Shown here in pieces: positions 26,656 through 36,059 of a DNA stretch of 64,000 nucleotides. This DNA comes from Pedobacter sp. Leaf41. Its GTDB lineage: Bacteria > Bacteroidota > Bacteroidia > Sphingobacteriales > Sphingobacteriaceae. The stretch's first letter is position 1, and every line of letters begins with the position of its first letter. Where the stretch lies: positions 620,972-684,971 of the forward strand of contig NZ_LMLE01000006.1 of NCBI RefSeq assembly GCF_001422545.1, written 5' to 3'. Under the pieces are notes generated by a model. The model did not search any database. It saw only the letters and a program-made list of their open reading frames with translations, and had not been told where the DNA came from. The position numbers and the translations under genes are program-made.

Positions 26656-29103
26656 ATGAATTTTAAACAAATTTTACTTCCGATTTCATTTGCGCTCTCC
26701 TTAACAGCATTTGGTCAAAAACCGGTTGCAAAACCCGATAGTACGGTTAAAAAAGCTCCTGTTGAATACAGCAAAATTATCCCTGCCAGTGCTATTGGGC
26801 AAGATGGACTTTTCAATGTTCGTCAGGTTGATCAAAAATGGTTTTTTGAAATTCCTGATACTTTGCTCGGTAGATATTTGCTTGCCGTGACCCGATATGT
26901 GACCACTCCTCAAGGTTTTGGGAGTTTCGGTGGTGAAAAAGTGAACGAACAAACATTATATTTTCAAAAAGGGAATAGCAATAACTTGTTTCTTAAAGGT
27001 GTTGTATATCGCCAGGAAGCTAAAAGCCTCGATGGACCTATCTTCCAAGCGATGATGCAATCGCAGGAAAGCCCGATTGTGGCCAGTTTCGATATAAAAG
27101 CTAAGAATCCTGTTACGGGGAATTATGTAATCGATGTAACCGATTTTTTTAAGAAAGACGTGGCCGTGGTTTCTATTTCTGCAGATGAAAAATCAACGAA
27201 AAAGTTAAATAGTTTAGCCGACGATCGTTCTTTTATTGAGAAGATATCCTGCTATCCGATTAACACCGAAATTAAAACCACCAAAACATATGCAAGTGCT
27301 GGTTTGGGAATCCCCGCTGGAGCCTTAACCGGCGCCGTGACATTGCGTTTAAATACCTCCTTTATCCTTTTGCCTAAAGTGCCGATGCGTAAGCGTATTG
27401 CTGATGAGCGGGTTGGATATTTCAATAACAAATACATCCTTTTTGATGATGATTATCAACGTACGCAAACCAAATATTTGGTGCAACGCTATCGCTTAGA
27501 ACCGAAGCAGGAAGATATTGCAAAGTACAAAAAGGGCATTTTGGTTGAGCCAAAAAAACCTATTGTGTATTATATAGATCCGGCTACGCCAAAAAAATGG
27601 CGTCCTTATTTAATCCAGGGGATAAACGATTGGCAAAAAGCATTTGAACAGGCGGGTTTTAAAAATGCCATCATTGGTAAAGAATGGCCTGTTGCAGACA
27701 CGACGATGAGTTTAGAGGATGCCCGCTTTTCGGTGATCAGATATTACGCATCGGAAACGCCGAATGCCTATGGTCCCCGAATTAGCGACCCCCGCAGTGG
27801 TGAAATTATGGAAAGCCATGTGGGTTGGTATCACAATGTGATGAAACTGGTGCACAACTGGTATATGATTCAGGCTGGTCCGCTAGATAAAAGAGCTCAA
27901 AAAATGCAGTTTGATGATGAATTGATGGGGCAGTTGATCCGCTTTGTTTCCTCACACGAGCTTGGGCATACGCTTGGATTAAGGCATAACATGGGTGCAA
28001 GCAGCCAAACTCCGGTAGAAAAACTTCGTGATAAGCGTTGGGTTGAAAAGAATGGACATACGGTTTCGATCATGGATTATGCCCGCTTCAATTATGTGGC
28101 GCAGCCTGAAGACAATATTTCTCCAAAAGGTATTTATGCCCGGATTGGTGCCTACGATAAATGGGCAATAAACTGGGGTTACCGGTATTTTGATGGTCAG
28201 AAAGATGAATATGCAGAGGAAAAGTTGTTGGATAAGATGACCACCGATACCCTCACCAATAACCCAAGATTATGGTTCGGAGGTGAAGGTAAAGATGAAG
28301 ACCCACGTAGCCAATCGGAAGATTTAGGTGACGATGCCATTGTTGCCAGCGACTACGGAATCAAGAATTTGAAGAGGGTAGTGGCAAATCTGAAACAATG
28401 GACATACGAGCCTGGAGATCAGTATAATAATCTGGCCGAACTTCACAAGGAAGTTGTTAAGCAATACAGTCGTTATTTGTACCATGTAATGAAAAACATT
28501 GGCAATCGCTACGTAACTACCCGAAGTGTAGATGAAAAAGGAGTGGTTTACAGTGAGGTTCCTAAAAAGAAAGTGAAAAGCGTGGTGAGTTATGTTGGTC
28601 GCCAGGTTTTTGAGGCACCACTTTGGATGTACCCGGCTGATCTGGCTAAATACATCGATTTAAAGCCGATGGAACAAATTTCCGATCAGCAATCGCAGAT
28701 GTTAAATATGTTTCTTAGTCCAGGGATGCTCTATAACCTAAGTCAAAAAGCGTTAACCTCTGCTGATCCATATCCCGTAAGCGAATTTCTGGATGATTTA
28801 ATGGTAACAGTTTGGAAAAAACCTTCACTTGATGTTCAGCAGGATACCTACTTAAGGAATTTACAACGTTCGTATGTAGAAAAAGTAGGTATGGTCATCA
28901 ACCCAAAAGATGTTGCAGATGGTAAGATGATGAGTGGTGCCCAGCGGAGCGATGTTCGGCTGGAAGCATTGGCGCACATTAAAGCCATCAGAAGAAAGGT
29001 AGAAGAAATCATCCCTCAAACAACGGGCATAAATAACCTTCATTTGCAGGATATGCGCATCGAAATCGATAAAATAATTAAAAAGACAACCATAAATCCA
29101 TAA
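26656..29103 (+). CDS. Zinc-dependent metalloprotease, DUF5117/DUF4953 family
   Basis: 815 residues. Signal peptide (ILLPISFALSLTAFGQ), then the DUF5118/DUF5117-like N-terminal part (LLGRYLLAVTRYVTTPQGFG, SPIVASFDIKAKNPVTGNYV) and a metzincin-like catalytic part with His434, Glu435, His438 and His444 in HELGHTLGLRH. A Met-turn SIMDYARFNY follows. The C-terminal third matches the DUF4953-associated region. Secreted or periplasmic. Because it is the third structural gene of a SusCD operon, it probably cleaves a proteinaceous substrate for import, but the substrate is unknown. Adjacent genes are one base away on either side, indicating tight co-translation. Confidence 0.92.
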   Translation: MNFKQILLPISFALSLTAFGQKPVAKPDSTVKKAPVEYSKIIPASAIGQDGLFNVRQVDQKWFFEIPDTLLGRYLLAVTRYVTTPQGFGSFGGEKVNEQTLYFQKGNSNNLFLKGVVYRQEAKSLDGPIFQAMMQSQESPIVASFDIKAKNPVTGNYVIDVTDFFKKDVAVVSISADEKSTKKLNSLADDRSFIEKISCYPINTEIKTTKTYASAGLGIPAGALTGAVTLRLNTSFILLPKVPMRKRIADERVGYFNNKYILFDDDYQRTQTKYLVQRYRLEPKQEDIAKYKKGILVEPKKPIVYYIDPATPKKWRPYLIQGINDWQKAFEQAGFKNAIIGKEWPVADTTMSLEDARFSVIRYYASETPNAYGPRISDPRSGEIMESHVGWYHNVMKLVHNWYMIQAGPLDKRAQKMQFDDELMGQLIRFVSSHELGHTLGLRHNMGASSQTPVEKLRDKRWVEKNGHTVSIMDYARFNYVAQPEDNISPKGIYARIGAYDKWAINWGYRYFDGQKDEYAEEKLLDKMTTDTLTNNPRLWFGGEGKDEDPRSQSEDLGDDAIVASDYGIKNLKRVVANLKQWTYEPGDQYNNLAELHKEVVKQYSRYLYHVMKNIGNRYVTTRSVDEKGVVYSEVPKKKVKSVVSYVGRQVFEAPLWMYPADLAKYIDLKPMEQISDQQSQMLNMFLSPGMLYNLSQKALTSADPYPVSEFLDDLMVTVWKKPSLDVQQDTYLRNLQRSYVEKVGMVINPKDVADGKMMSGAQRSDVRLEALAHIKAIRRKVEEIIPQTTGINNLHLQDMRIEIDKIIKKTTINP

Positions 29104-29104
29104 C

Positions 29105-29641
29105 ATGAAAAAATACATTTTAACAGGTTTGCTTTCTATTGCTGCCTTTAGCTTTTCGGCAACTGCCCAGGTAAAAACATCAGCACAAGAAGTAGCTACT
29201 CCAGAACTGGCAGAAAAAAGGGAATTACTTAAAAAAGAAGTAATCGCAAATTATTTAGGGATGAAAAATAGCCTTGTGCTTTCTGATGAGAAAAAAACAG
29301 CTGCCTATGCCAAAGAATTCTCTAATTCGCTTACGCTTTTTAAGTTTAAAAAACTAACGCTAGAGGAGATGAACACTGCAACAGTTGCCAGAAAAAGCAT
29401 TAAAGCACTTGCAGATAGCATCACCGTCGCCCCATCTATCAACGAACAGAGAAAGCTAATGGAAAAATTGTCGACTCAATTTTGGGCAAATATCGAAAAG
29501 TATAAACCAGCAAACACTGCTCTTTATCAGCAAAGATGCCCTATGATGGGAACAACCTGGGTGAGTGATGAAAAGAAAATCGCAAATCCTTATTACCCTA
29601 AAAATATGCTGACTTGTGGAGAGGTGATTGCGGAGAAATAA
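29105..29641 (+). CDS. Periplasmic DUF3347 protein
   Basis: 178 residues. Signal peptide (YILTGLLSIAAFSFSATAQ) followed by a four-helix DUF3347 domain: EVIANYLGMKNSLVLSD, AYAKEFSNSLTLF, and the C-terminal signature QQRCPMMGTTWVSDEKKIANPYYPKNMLTCGEV with paired cysteines. DUF3347 is often attached to or encoded near copper-efflux CusB proteins, where the CPM and Cys residues are thought to handle metals. Here it ends a SusCD-protease operon, an unusual place, so a metal or maturation role for the protease is a speculative link. A terminator follows 35 bp downstream. Confidence 0.88.
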   Translation: MKKYILTGLLSIAAFSFSATAQVKTSAQEVATPELAEKRELLKKEVIANYLGMKNSLVLSDEKKTAAYAKEFSNSLTLFKFKKLTLEEMNTATVARKSIKALADSITVAPSINEQRKLMEKLSTQFWANIEKYKPANTALYQQRCPMMGTTWVSDEKKIANPYYPKNMLTCGEVIAEK

Positions 29642-29675
29642 CAGAAAGATTTTAAATAATAGTTAATGATAGACT

Positions 29676-29709
29676 GCTGCAGAATAACGGATGTTTTCTG
29701 CAGCTTTTT
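29676..29709 (+). terminator. Intrinsic terminator closing the sigma-SusCD-protease operon
   Basis: GCTGCAGAA (29676-29684) pairs with TTCTGCAGC (29696-29704), followed by a T run to 29709. Confidence 0.8.
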
Positions 29710-29757
29710 AGTTTTCGGATTTCCTCTTCATATTGTTACCAATCGTGGAATTTGTTG

Positions 29758-29789
29758 TTGCACCTGATTGATAGTTTAAACTATCTTTG
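29758..29789 (+). promoter_or_regulatory. Bacteroidetes-type promoter of the FAD/Fe-S dehydrogenase gene
   Basis: TTG at 29758-29760, a 21-nt spacer, then TATCTTTG at 29782-29789. The start codon at 29817 would lie about 21 nt after the predicted transcription start. Confidence 0.6.
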
Positions 29790-29816
29790 TTTTAGAAAGA
29801 CTATTGCGAATTAAAG

Positions 29817-32642
29817 ATGAACGAGATTGGAAAATTGCTTAGCAAAATAATTGCTGAAGACCGAATCAAAACCAGGTTAATCGATCTGGTTTCATATGCC
29901 TCAGATGCCGGATTTTATTACTTGAGACCAAAAGCAGTTGTTCAGCCTATTTCTATAGATGAAGTGGTCGCTTTGTTCGGATTTTCCCATCAGCATAACG
30001 TTCCGATTACTTTTCGTGCTGCGGGTACAAGTTTATCAGGTCAGTCGGTTTCTGATGGTATTCTGGTCGATTTAAGCCAATACTGGAATCTGGTTCGGGT
30101 AGAAAACAGTGGTGAGCAAGTTCGTGTGTATCCAGGCGTTACAGGCGCTGTCGTCAACTCAGAGTTAAAAAAATACTCTAAAAAAATTGGGCCAGATCCG
30201 GCCAGTATTAACTCCGCCATGATGGGTGGAATACTCTCTAACAATGCAAGCGGAATGTGCTGCGGCGTGAGCAAAAATTCTTACCACACCATTAAGTACA
30301 TCAACTTTGTTTTACCGAATGGTAAGCGATACTCAACGGAGCAGAAGGATGATTATGTTCGTTTTGAAAACGAGTGTAAAGACATCTGCTCAGGAATCCT
30401 GACGTTAAAAGAGCAAATCACATCTGATGAGGAAATTTTCAACCTCATTAGAAACAAGTATAAAACTAAAAATACGGTGGGTTATTCGGTAAATGCCTTT
30501 ATCGATTATGCTCATCCGCTGGATATTCTTGCCCATATTTTGATTGGAGCGGAAGGTACGCTAGGATTTATTGCTGAAGCAGTACTTAATACGGTACCGG
30601 ATTATCCTTTGAAAACCACAGCTTTACTGTATTTTCCGAATATTTATGCCGCTTGTAATGCAATTGTTCCATTAACGCATTCTGGAGCAGAAGCTGTGGA
30701 GCTGATGGATCGGGCATCACTCCGCTCTGTTGAAGATATTAAAGGTGTTCCCGCAATTCTCAAGTCGTTACCAGAGGAGGCTGCAGCACTTTTGGTCGAG
30801 TATCAGGATCATACGCAAGCTGCTATTGATTTTAAATTAGCACAATTTCTTGCTGTTGCTGATGCGCTTGAACTTATGCTGGCACCAGAGTTTACTAACG
30901 ATCCTATTGAGCAGGCATTTTTATGGAAGATCAGGAAAGGGATGTTCCCCTCTGTTGGTTCTGTTAGGGCCAGCGGTACAACCGTAATTCTGGAAGATAT
31001 TGCTGTGCCTGTAGCTGAATTAGGAAATGCTATTTTAGACCTGCAAGCGCTGTTTAGTAAGTATGAGTATAGCAATGCGATTATTTTCGGCCATGCTAAA
31101 GATGGAAATATCCATTTTGTAGTAACGCAGGCATTTGATACTGCAACTGAAATTGACCGTTACAATCGTTTTCTACATGAAGTAGTTACACTGGTAACTG
31201 AAAAATATAGAGGCGCCCTTAAGGCAGAACATGGAACGGGAAGGAATATGGCGCCATTTGTTGCAACTGAGTGGGGTGAGGGAATTTACGAAGTAATGAA
31301 GGCGTTGAAACAACTTATTGATCCACAGAATCTGCTAAACCCTGGAGTAATCATTAATGAAGATAAACATGCTCATATCAAAAACTTAAAAGATCTACCT
31401 AAAGTTGAAGAGGAGGTTGATAAGTGTATGGAATGTGGCTTTTGCGAATACAAATGTCCGAGCAGAAATATTACCTTAACTCCTCGACGACGGATCGTAG
31501 TGAGACGTGAGTTACTTAAGCTAAAGCGAAATAACGATAACGCTACTTACAAGGAGCTTCTTAAGGAGTATGAATATGACGGACTGGAAACCTGTGCCGT
31601 TGATGGCCTTTGTGCAACGGCTTGTCCGGTTGATATCAATACCGGCTCGTTAGTGAAGCGTTTGAGAAGAGAAAGCCATAGCAAATTTGCTAACGGGTTG
31701 GCCTTGATGGTTGCCAAAAATTTTAAGCCGGTAACTTCTATTGTTAAATTCGGCATTGAAGTTGCCTCCGGGATGAATTCTGTATTTGGTGCAAACGCCA
31801 TGACTAACTTAACCAAGGGCGCCAGAAAGATAATTTCTGGAGTGCCGCTTTGGTCGAACCAAATAAAACCAACCCATTCAAAAGGCAACAGCATACCAAA
31901 ATCAATTGTTAGTGATGCCCCAACTGTAGTTTATTACCCAACCTGCATCAGCAGGACTATGGGTGGAGCCGTAACGGATCAAAAAAACATCATCGAAACA
32001 TTTCTTCAAGTTTCCGAAAAACTAAATATCAACTTCCATATTCCTCAAAATATTCAGAACACATGTTGCGGACAAATCTTCTCTTCAAAAGGTTTTAATG
32101 ATGCATTCAAACATACTGTAAATGATGCTGTTAACAAATTATGGGAGTGGAGTGAGGGTGGTAAGAATCCAATTGTGCTAGACATTACTTCGTGTACTTA
32201 CACGCTTCAAGAATGTCACCCTTCCTTAACTGAGGATAGCAAGGTTAAATATGATGCTTTAACCATAATTGATAGTGTAGACTATATTTTGGATTATTTA
32301 TTGCCAAGGGCAAATGTGGTACGTAAGAAAAATAAGATTGCGCTTCACCCGGTCTGTTCCTTGCAAAAAATGGGTTTAGAAGGCAAATTCATAAAGATTG
32401 CTCAGCAACTGGCCAATGAAGTGCTGCTACCTGTTCATTCGGGTTGTTGTGGAATGGCCGGCGATCGTGGGTTTCTTTTTCCTGAACTTACAGCTTCTGC
32501 TACACTACCTGAGGCAACAGAAGTAAAAAAAGATAACTATGAAGGCTATTATTCATCAGGTAAAACCTGCGAAATAGCAATGTCTGAGGCGGTCGGGAAA
32601 AATTATGAATCTATTATCTACCTGTTGGCAGATTGTATTTAA
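29817..32642 (+). CDS. FAD-binding and [4Fe-4S] dehydrogenase, GlcD-GlcF-type fusion (D-2-hydroxyacid dehydrogenase)
   Basis: 941 residues. N-terminal FAD_binding_4 domain (ITFRAAGTSLSGQSVSDG, MGGILSNNASGMCCG), FAD-oxidase C domain (KAEHGTGRNMAPFV), then a ferredoxin region with two [4Fe-4S] motifs at about 537-548 (CMECGFCEYKCP) and about 592-604 (CAVDGLCATACPV), and two CCG domains (NTCCGQIFSSKG and HSGCCGMAGDRGF). This is the one-chain arrangement of membrane-associated dehydrogenases that oxidise D-lactate, glycolate or D-2-hydroxyglutarate and pass electrons to quinone. Which substrate is used cannot be read from the sequence. The gene has its own promoter and is monocistronic. Confidence 0.9.
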   Translation: MNEIGKLLSKIIAEDRIKTRLIDLVSYASDAGFYYLRPKAVVQPISIDEVVALFGFSHQHNVPITFRAAGTSLSGQSVSDGILVDLSQYWNLVRVENSGEQVRVYPGVTGAVVNSELKKYSKKIGPDPASINSAMMGGILSNNASGMCCGVSKNSYHTIKYINFVLPNGKRYSTEQKDDYVRFENECKDICSGILTLKEQITSDEEIFNLIRNKYKTKNTVGYSVNAFIDYAHPLDILAHILIGAEGTLGFIAEAVLNTVPDYPLKTTALLYFPNIYAACNAIVPLTHSGAEAVELMDRASLRSVEDIKGVPAILKSLPEEAAALLVEYQDHTQAAIDFKLAQFLAVADALELMLAPEFTNDPIEQAFLWKIRKGMFPSVGSVRASGTTVILEDIAVPVAELGNAILDLQALFSKYEYSNAIIFGHAKDGNIHFVVTQAFDTATEIDRYNRFLHEVVTLVTEKYRGALKAEHGTGRNMAPFVATEWGEGIYEVMKALKQLIDPQNLLNPGVIINEDKHAHIKNLKDLPKVEEEVDKCMECGFCEYKCPSRNITLTPRRRIVVRRELLKLKRNNDNATYKELLKEYEYDGLETCAVDGLCATACPVDINTGSLVKRLRRESHSKFANGLALMVAKNFKPVTSIVKFGIEVASGMNSVFGANAMTNLTKGARKIISGVPLWSNQIKPTHSKGNSIPKSIVSDAPTVVYYPTCISRTMGGAVTDQKNIIETFLQVSEKLNINFHIPQNIQNTCCGQIFSSKGFNDAFKHTVNDAVNKLWEWSEGGKNPIVLDITSCTYTLQECHPSLTEDSKVKYDALTIIDSVDYILDYLLPRANVVRKKNKIALHPVCSLQKMGLEGKFIKIAQQLANEVLLPVHSGCCGMAGDRGFLFPELTASATLPEATEVKKDNYEGYYSSGKTCEIAMSEAVGKNYESIIYLLADCI

Positions 32643-32742
32643 CTTTTTCTATTGCTTTAAATACTTTATTATTCATCGGTTTTTTGCTATCTGAAGATAA
32701 AATTAAGCGTACTTAATTTCTTATATGGGTAGTAATACCCTT

Positions 32743-32772
32743 TTTGAAATCATCCTATTCCCTTTAAATTTG
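32743..32772 (+). promoter_or_regulatory. Strong Bacteroidetes promoter of a candidate small RNA
   Basis: TTTG at 32743-32746, 18-nt spacer, then TAAATTTG at 32765-32772. No open reading frame starts downstream before a terminator. Confidence 0.6.
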
Positions 32773-32778
32773 TACTGT

Positions 32779-32850
32779 AGATTAAATCATCGGGACGATT
32801 TATCACTAGAGAGGAGCAGCAGATAGTACAACACTATCTGCTTTTTTTTT
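32779..32850 (+). ncRNA. Candidate small RNA of about 72 nt
   Basis: The predicted transcript starts about 7 nt after the TAAATTTG box and ends at an intrinsic terminator. It contains a 5' hairpin (TAAATC 32783-32788 with GATTTA 32797-32802), a single-stranded purine-rich middle, and a 3' hairpin (AGCAGATAGT 32818-32827 with ACTATCTGCT 32833-32842) followed by nine T residues. There is no ATG, GTG or TTG inside. It sits in a 439-bp gap (32643-33081) between the dehydrogenase and the FUSC gene with no other supported feature. I do not recognise an Rfam family. Confidence 0.5.
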
Positions 32851-33081
32851 GCTTTCCTAGCCTAAGCGAGTGTTGTTTAAGTTTCCTGGCAAATTACTCA
32901 GATCGATCTCTAAACAATATATTTGACTTATTTACAATTTCAGGTCTATGCTTCAAGTCATTCTACACTTCTTTGAAGTACCGATATTTCATTATGGAAG
33001 TATTTCTTTCAAGCAATGTTTCGCTGATTAACGAATGGATGAGCTATCTTTGCAGTACTAACAAAATCATTCATATTCATC

Positions 33082-35160
33082 TTGATTACTAAAGGCAAAC
33101 GAGTAATTTCATCTATCACCTATTTTTTTCTTGGAGAATATTTTTCAGATGCGCTGCGCACTACGCTCACAGTTATCATTCCCATTATATTTTTCTTTTA
33201 TCTTGGAAATAGAGAGGCGGCAACCGGTATTGGCGTAGGAGCATTGCTCATTAGTTTAACCGATTTGCCCGATAATCGGTTTAACAAGTTTAGAACGGCT
33301 TTACTAAGTCTTGCGTTTTTCTCATTTACCACTTTTCTGGTTTCACAGGTGTTAGATTATCCTATTTTTAAAGCACTTGTTATAACCTTTCTGGCCTTCG
33401 CATTTTCACTTTTAAGTGTTTACGGTCAAAAAATTGGTTTGATAGGTACCATGTCGCTTATTGTATGTGCCTTCGTAATGGGGCTTCATCCGCCACGGCC
33501 AATTTATTTTAGTGGCTACATGTTACTTGGAGGAATCTGGTATTATATGATCAGTTTGATTCAAACCTTCATCAGACCGTATCGTTCGTTGAATCACGCT
33601 ATTTTTGAATGCCTGATGGCTAGTGCCGAATTTTTAAAGGCAAAAGCTAAAAATTATGATCCTAGTATCCCGCTGGATCATCAACAAAAGGAAATCATCA
33701 AACTTCATATTCGTGTTAATCAAAAGCACGAACTGATCCGGAATTTGCTTTTGACTGATCGCTATGCAATGGATCCGGGAAATAGCAAGGGACAAATTTT
33801 GCTGGCGAGGGCCGGCTTTCTTATTGATTTGTATGAGCAACTTAACGCAGTGCATTTCGATTACGAAAACGTGAGGCAAACCTTAGCGGGAACTGACGTG
33901 CTGCCGTTGATTGCCAGTTTGATAGCTGAACTTGCAGAAGAAATTGAAGCGCTTGAGCAGCACATCCGTTCAAAGAATAATCGACCAAGTTCATCAACAG
34001 AGGTGAGCAGGTTTTTAGAAAGTAGAATACTTTTGATCCAAAAAATTCCAGCGCTTACTGAAATTCAAACAGAATTTGTTAAAAATGTCTTAGCAAACGT
34101 CGACGAGATCAGCAATATTATAGCTTCCATTCGTAATAAACAAACTTTTATTGCGCATCACAAAGCTGGTCGCGAAAAAATCGCTTTTCCTCGTTTTTTA
34201 AGTTCCGACCGTTTTGCCTTGAGCGATCATCTCACTTTAAAATCCCCGATTTTTCGCTTTTCTTTGCGAATGGCGATTTGCTTTCTTTTTGGTTTTATCT
34301 TAATCAGTCAATTTCAAGACAGTAAATATAGCTACTGGCTGTTTCTAACGCTGGTAATTGTCGCCCGTCCTAAATTTTCCATCACCTGGAAACGAAATTT
34401 TCAAAGACTTAAAGGCAGTTTAGGGGGGATTGTAATTGGTTTGGTTTTGGTTTACATCATTAAAAGTCCGGCAGTTCTATTGTGTATTTCGGAAATTTGT
34501 CTGCTTGGTTTTTATGCTTTTAACAGAATCAATTATACCATTAGCGTGCTCTTCATTACGCCTGCAGTTATTCTTACTCTAGGGAGTTATCATGGTCATT
34601 TTGATCATATTGTGCATGATAGAATTCTATATACTGCTATCGGTTGTGCCATAGCAATTATGGCTACCTATCTTTTTCCAATCTGGGACAGCAAAAACCT
34701 ACATCAAAAGATAAAGGAAGCAGCAGATGCCAGTTTGAAGTACTTTATGATCGCCACAACAGAATCTAATCAGGGTGAAAATGCGGCCAGACTAGCACGC
34801 AAGAATGCAAACCTTAGCCTGTCAAGCTTGTCCGAGTCAATCGAATCTGCCAGTCAGGAACCTCAGCAGGCGTCAACAGATTTGAAAAACTTCTACGAGT
34901 TGCAGGTGATCATTTATAAAGTTAATGCCATGGTTACTTCTATCTTTTTATCAGGAGAAAGAGTAAATCAAGATATTAACAATCAGGTGTTTAATGAGAT
35001 TTATTTCAATCTGAACTTAAGCTTGGAAAGTTCTACTAATAGACTTGAATCTAATCAACAGTCCATCGGCGAAGCAGCTGGCAATAATGCATTGTATCAA
35101 AAATTACTTATCATTTTATCCTTATCTGCTAACCTTAACGAGCGCTACAAAATCAGCTAA
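33082..35160 (+). CDS. FUSC (YccS/YhfK-like) family integral membrane protein, TTG start
   Basis: 692 residues. The N-terminal half has about five to six hydrophobic helices (LTVIIPIIFFFYLG, FLAFAFSLLSVYGQ, SLIVCAFVMGLHPPRP), then a long cytoplasmic helical domain, then a second membrane bundle (FSLRMAICFLFGFILI, YWLFLTLVIVARPKFS) and a helical tail. The repeated layout is that of the fusaric acid resistance-like family of inner-membrane transporters or scaffolds. The start must be the TTG at 33082: no in-frame ATG occurs until after about 110 residues, inside the membrane region. A TATCTTTG motif lies upstream at 33045-33052. Substrate unknown. Confidence 0.85.
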   Translation: MITKGKRVISSITYFFLGEYFSDALRTTLTVIIPIIFFFYLGNREAATGIGVGALLISLTDLPDNRFNKFRTALLSLAFFSFTTFLVSQVLDYPIFKALVITFLAFAFSLLSVYGQKIGLIGTMSLIVCAFVMGLHPPRPIYFSGYMLLGGIWYYMISLIQTFIRPYRSLNHAIFECLMASAEFLKAKAKNYDPSIPLDHQQKEIIKLHIRVNQKHELIRNLLLTDRYAMDPGNSKGQILLARAGFLIDLYEQLNAVHFDYENVRQTLAGTDVLPLIASLIAELAEEIEALEQHIRSKNNRPSSSTEVSRFLESRILLIQKIPALTEIQTEFVKNVLANVDEISNIIASIRNKQTFIAHHKAGREKIAFPRFLSSDRFALSDHLTLKSPIFRFSLRMAICFLFGFILISQFQDSKYSYWLFLTLVIVARPKFSITWKRNFQRLKGSLGGIVIGLVLVYIIKSPAVLLCISEICLLGFYAFNRINYTISVLFITPAVILTLGSYHGHFDHIVHDRILYTAIGCAIAIMATYLFPIWDSKNLHQKIKEAADASLKYFMIATTESNQGENAARLARKNANLSLSSLSESIESASQEPQQASTDLKNFYELQVIIYKVNAMVTSIFLSGERVNQDINNQVFNEIYFNLNLSLESSTNRLESNQQSIGEAAGNNALYQKLLIILSLSANLNERYKIS

Positions 35161-35230
35161 TTGAATTTTACATCAATATGCATTTTCGCATAAACAGATT
35201 CAATACGTATTTGTTATTATTACGTTTTTA

Positions 35231-35236
35231 AAGGAG
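35231..35236 (+). promoter_or_regulatory. Shine-Dalgarno sequence (AAGGAG) of the SDR gene
   Basis: Purine-rich SD core, seven nucleotides before the ATG at 35244. Such sequences are rare among the genes in this window. Confidence 0.6.
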
Positions 35237-35243
35237 TTACAAA

Positions 35244-36038
35244 ATGGATTTAAATCTAAAAAATAAAACAGCTTTTATCAGCGGTTCAACAGCTGGTATT
35301 GGTTATGCTATTGCCGAAAGTTTTTTAAAGGAAGGGGTCACTGTAATTATCAACGGAAGATCGAAAGATACTGTTGATACTGCCGTAGAAGATTTGAAAA
35401 AGACCACTGGAAGTAACGCGGTAAGTGGAATTGCTGCTGATTTTTCAAAAATAGAGGAGGTGAATGATTTAATCGCTGCTTTGCCACAGGTTGATATTTT
35501 AATAAATAACGCTGGGATATTCGAACCAAAATCATTTGAACAAATTAGTGATGAAGATTGGTTACGCTTTTTTGAAGTGAATGTGATGAGCGGAATTCGT
35601 TTATCACGTCATATTTTTCCAAAGATGCTGGAAAACAATTGGGGCAGGATCATTTTCATTTCCAGTGAGTCTGCTGTGTTCATTCCTGATGAAATGATTC
35701 ATTATGGAATGACTAAAACCGCTCAATTGGGTGTGAGCAGAGGTCTAGCTGAGCTAAGCAAAGGCACAAATGTTACCGTGAATTCGATCCTTCCAGGACC
35801 GACAAAATCCAAAGGTGTTGGCGGTTTTATTGAAGATTTAGCAAAAAAAGGGAATATCAGTATCGCCGAAGTTGAGGAGGATTTCTTTAAAAACATGCGT
35901 CCAACTTCGTTAATCCAGCGGTTTTTGGATGTAAGTGAAATTGCCAATGCAGTAACTTACTACTCTAGTCCATTGGCTTCTGGCACAAACGGGGCGGCAA
36001 TACGTGTAGAAGGCGGCTTAATCCGGTCAATTTTGTAA
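35244..36038 (+). CDS. Short-chain dehydrogenase/reductase (SDR)
   Basis: 264 residues, classical SDR. Cofactor motif ISGSTAGIGYAIAESF (TGxxxGIG variant with Ser), NNAGIFEP, catalytic Ser in FISSESAV and the YxxxK active-site pair in HYGMTKTAQLGVSRG, followed by SILPGPTKSKGV. The Arg in INGRSKD after the second strand suggests NADP preference. Many such proteins are 3-oxoacyl-ACP-reductase-like; the real substrate cannot be told. It lies 83 bp after the FUSC gene and 21 bp before msrA, so an SDR-msrA operon is likely. Confidence 0.92.
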   Translation: MDLNLKNKTAFISGSTAGIGYAIAESFLKEGVTVIINGRSKDTVDTAVEDLKKTTGSNAVSGIAADFSKIEEVNDLIAALPQVDILINNAGIFEPKSFEQISDEDWLRFFEVNVMSGIRLSRHIFPKMLENNWGRIIFISSESAVFIPDEMIHYGMTKTAQLGVSRGLAELSKGTNVTVNSILPGPTKSKGVGGFIEDLAKKGNISIAEVEEDFFKNMRPTSLIQRFLDVSEIANAVTYYSSPLASGTNGAAIRVEGGLIRSIL

Positions 36039-36059
36039 ATAACACATTATAATATAAGT

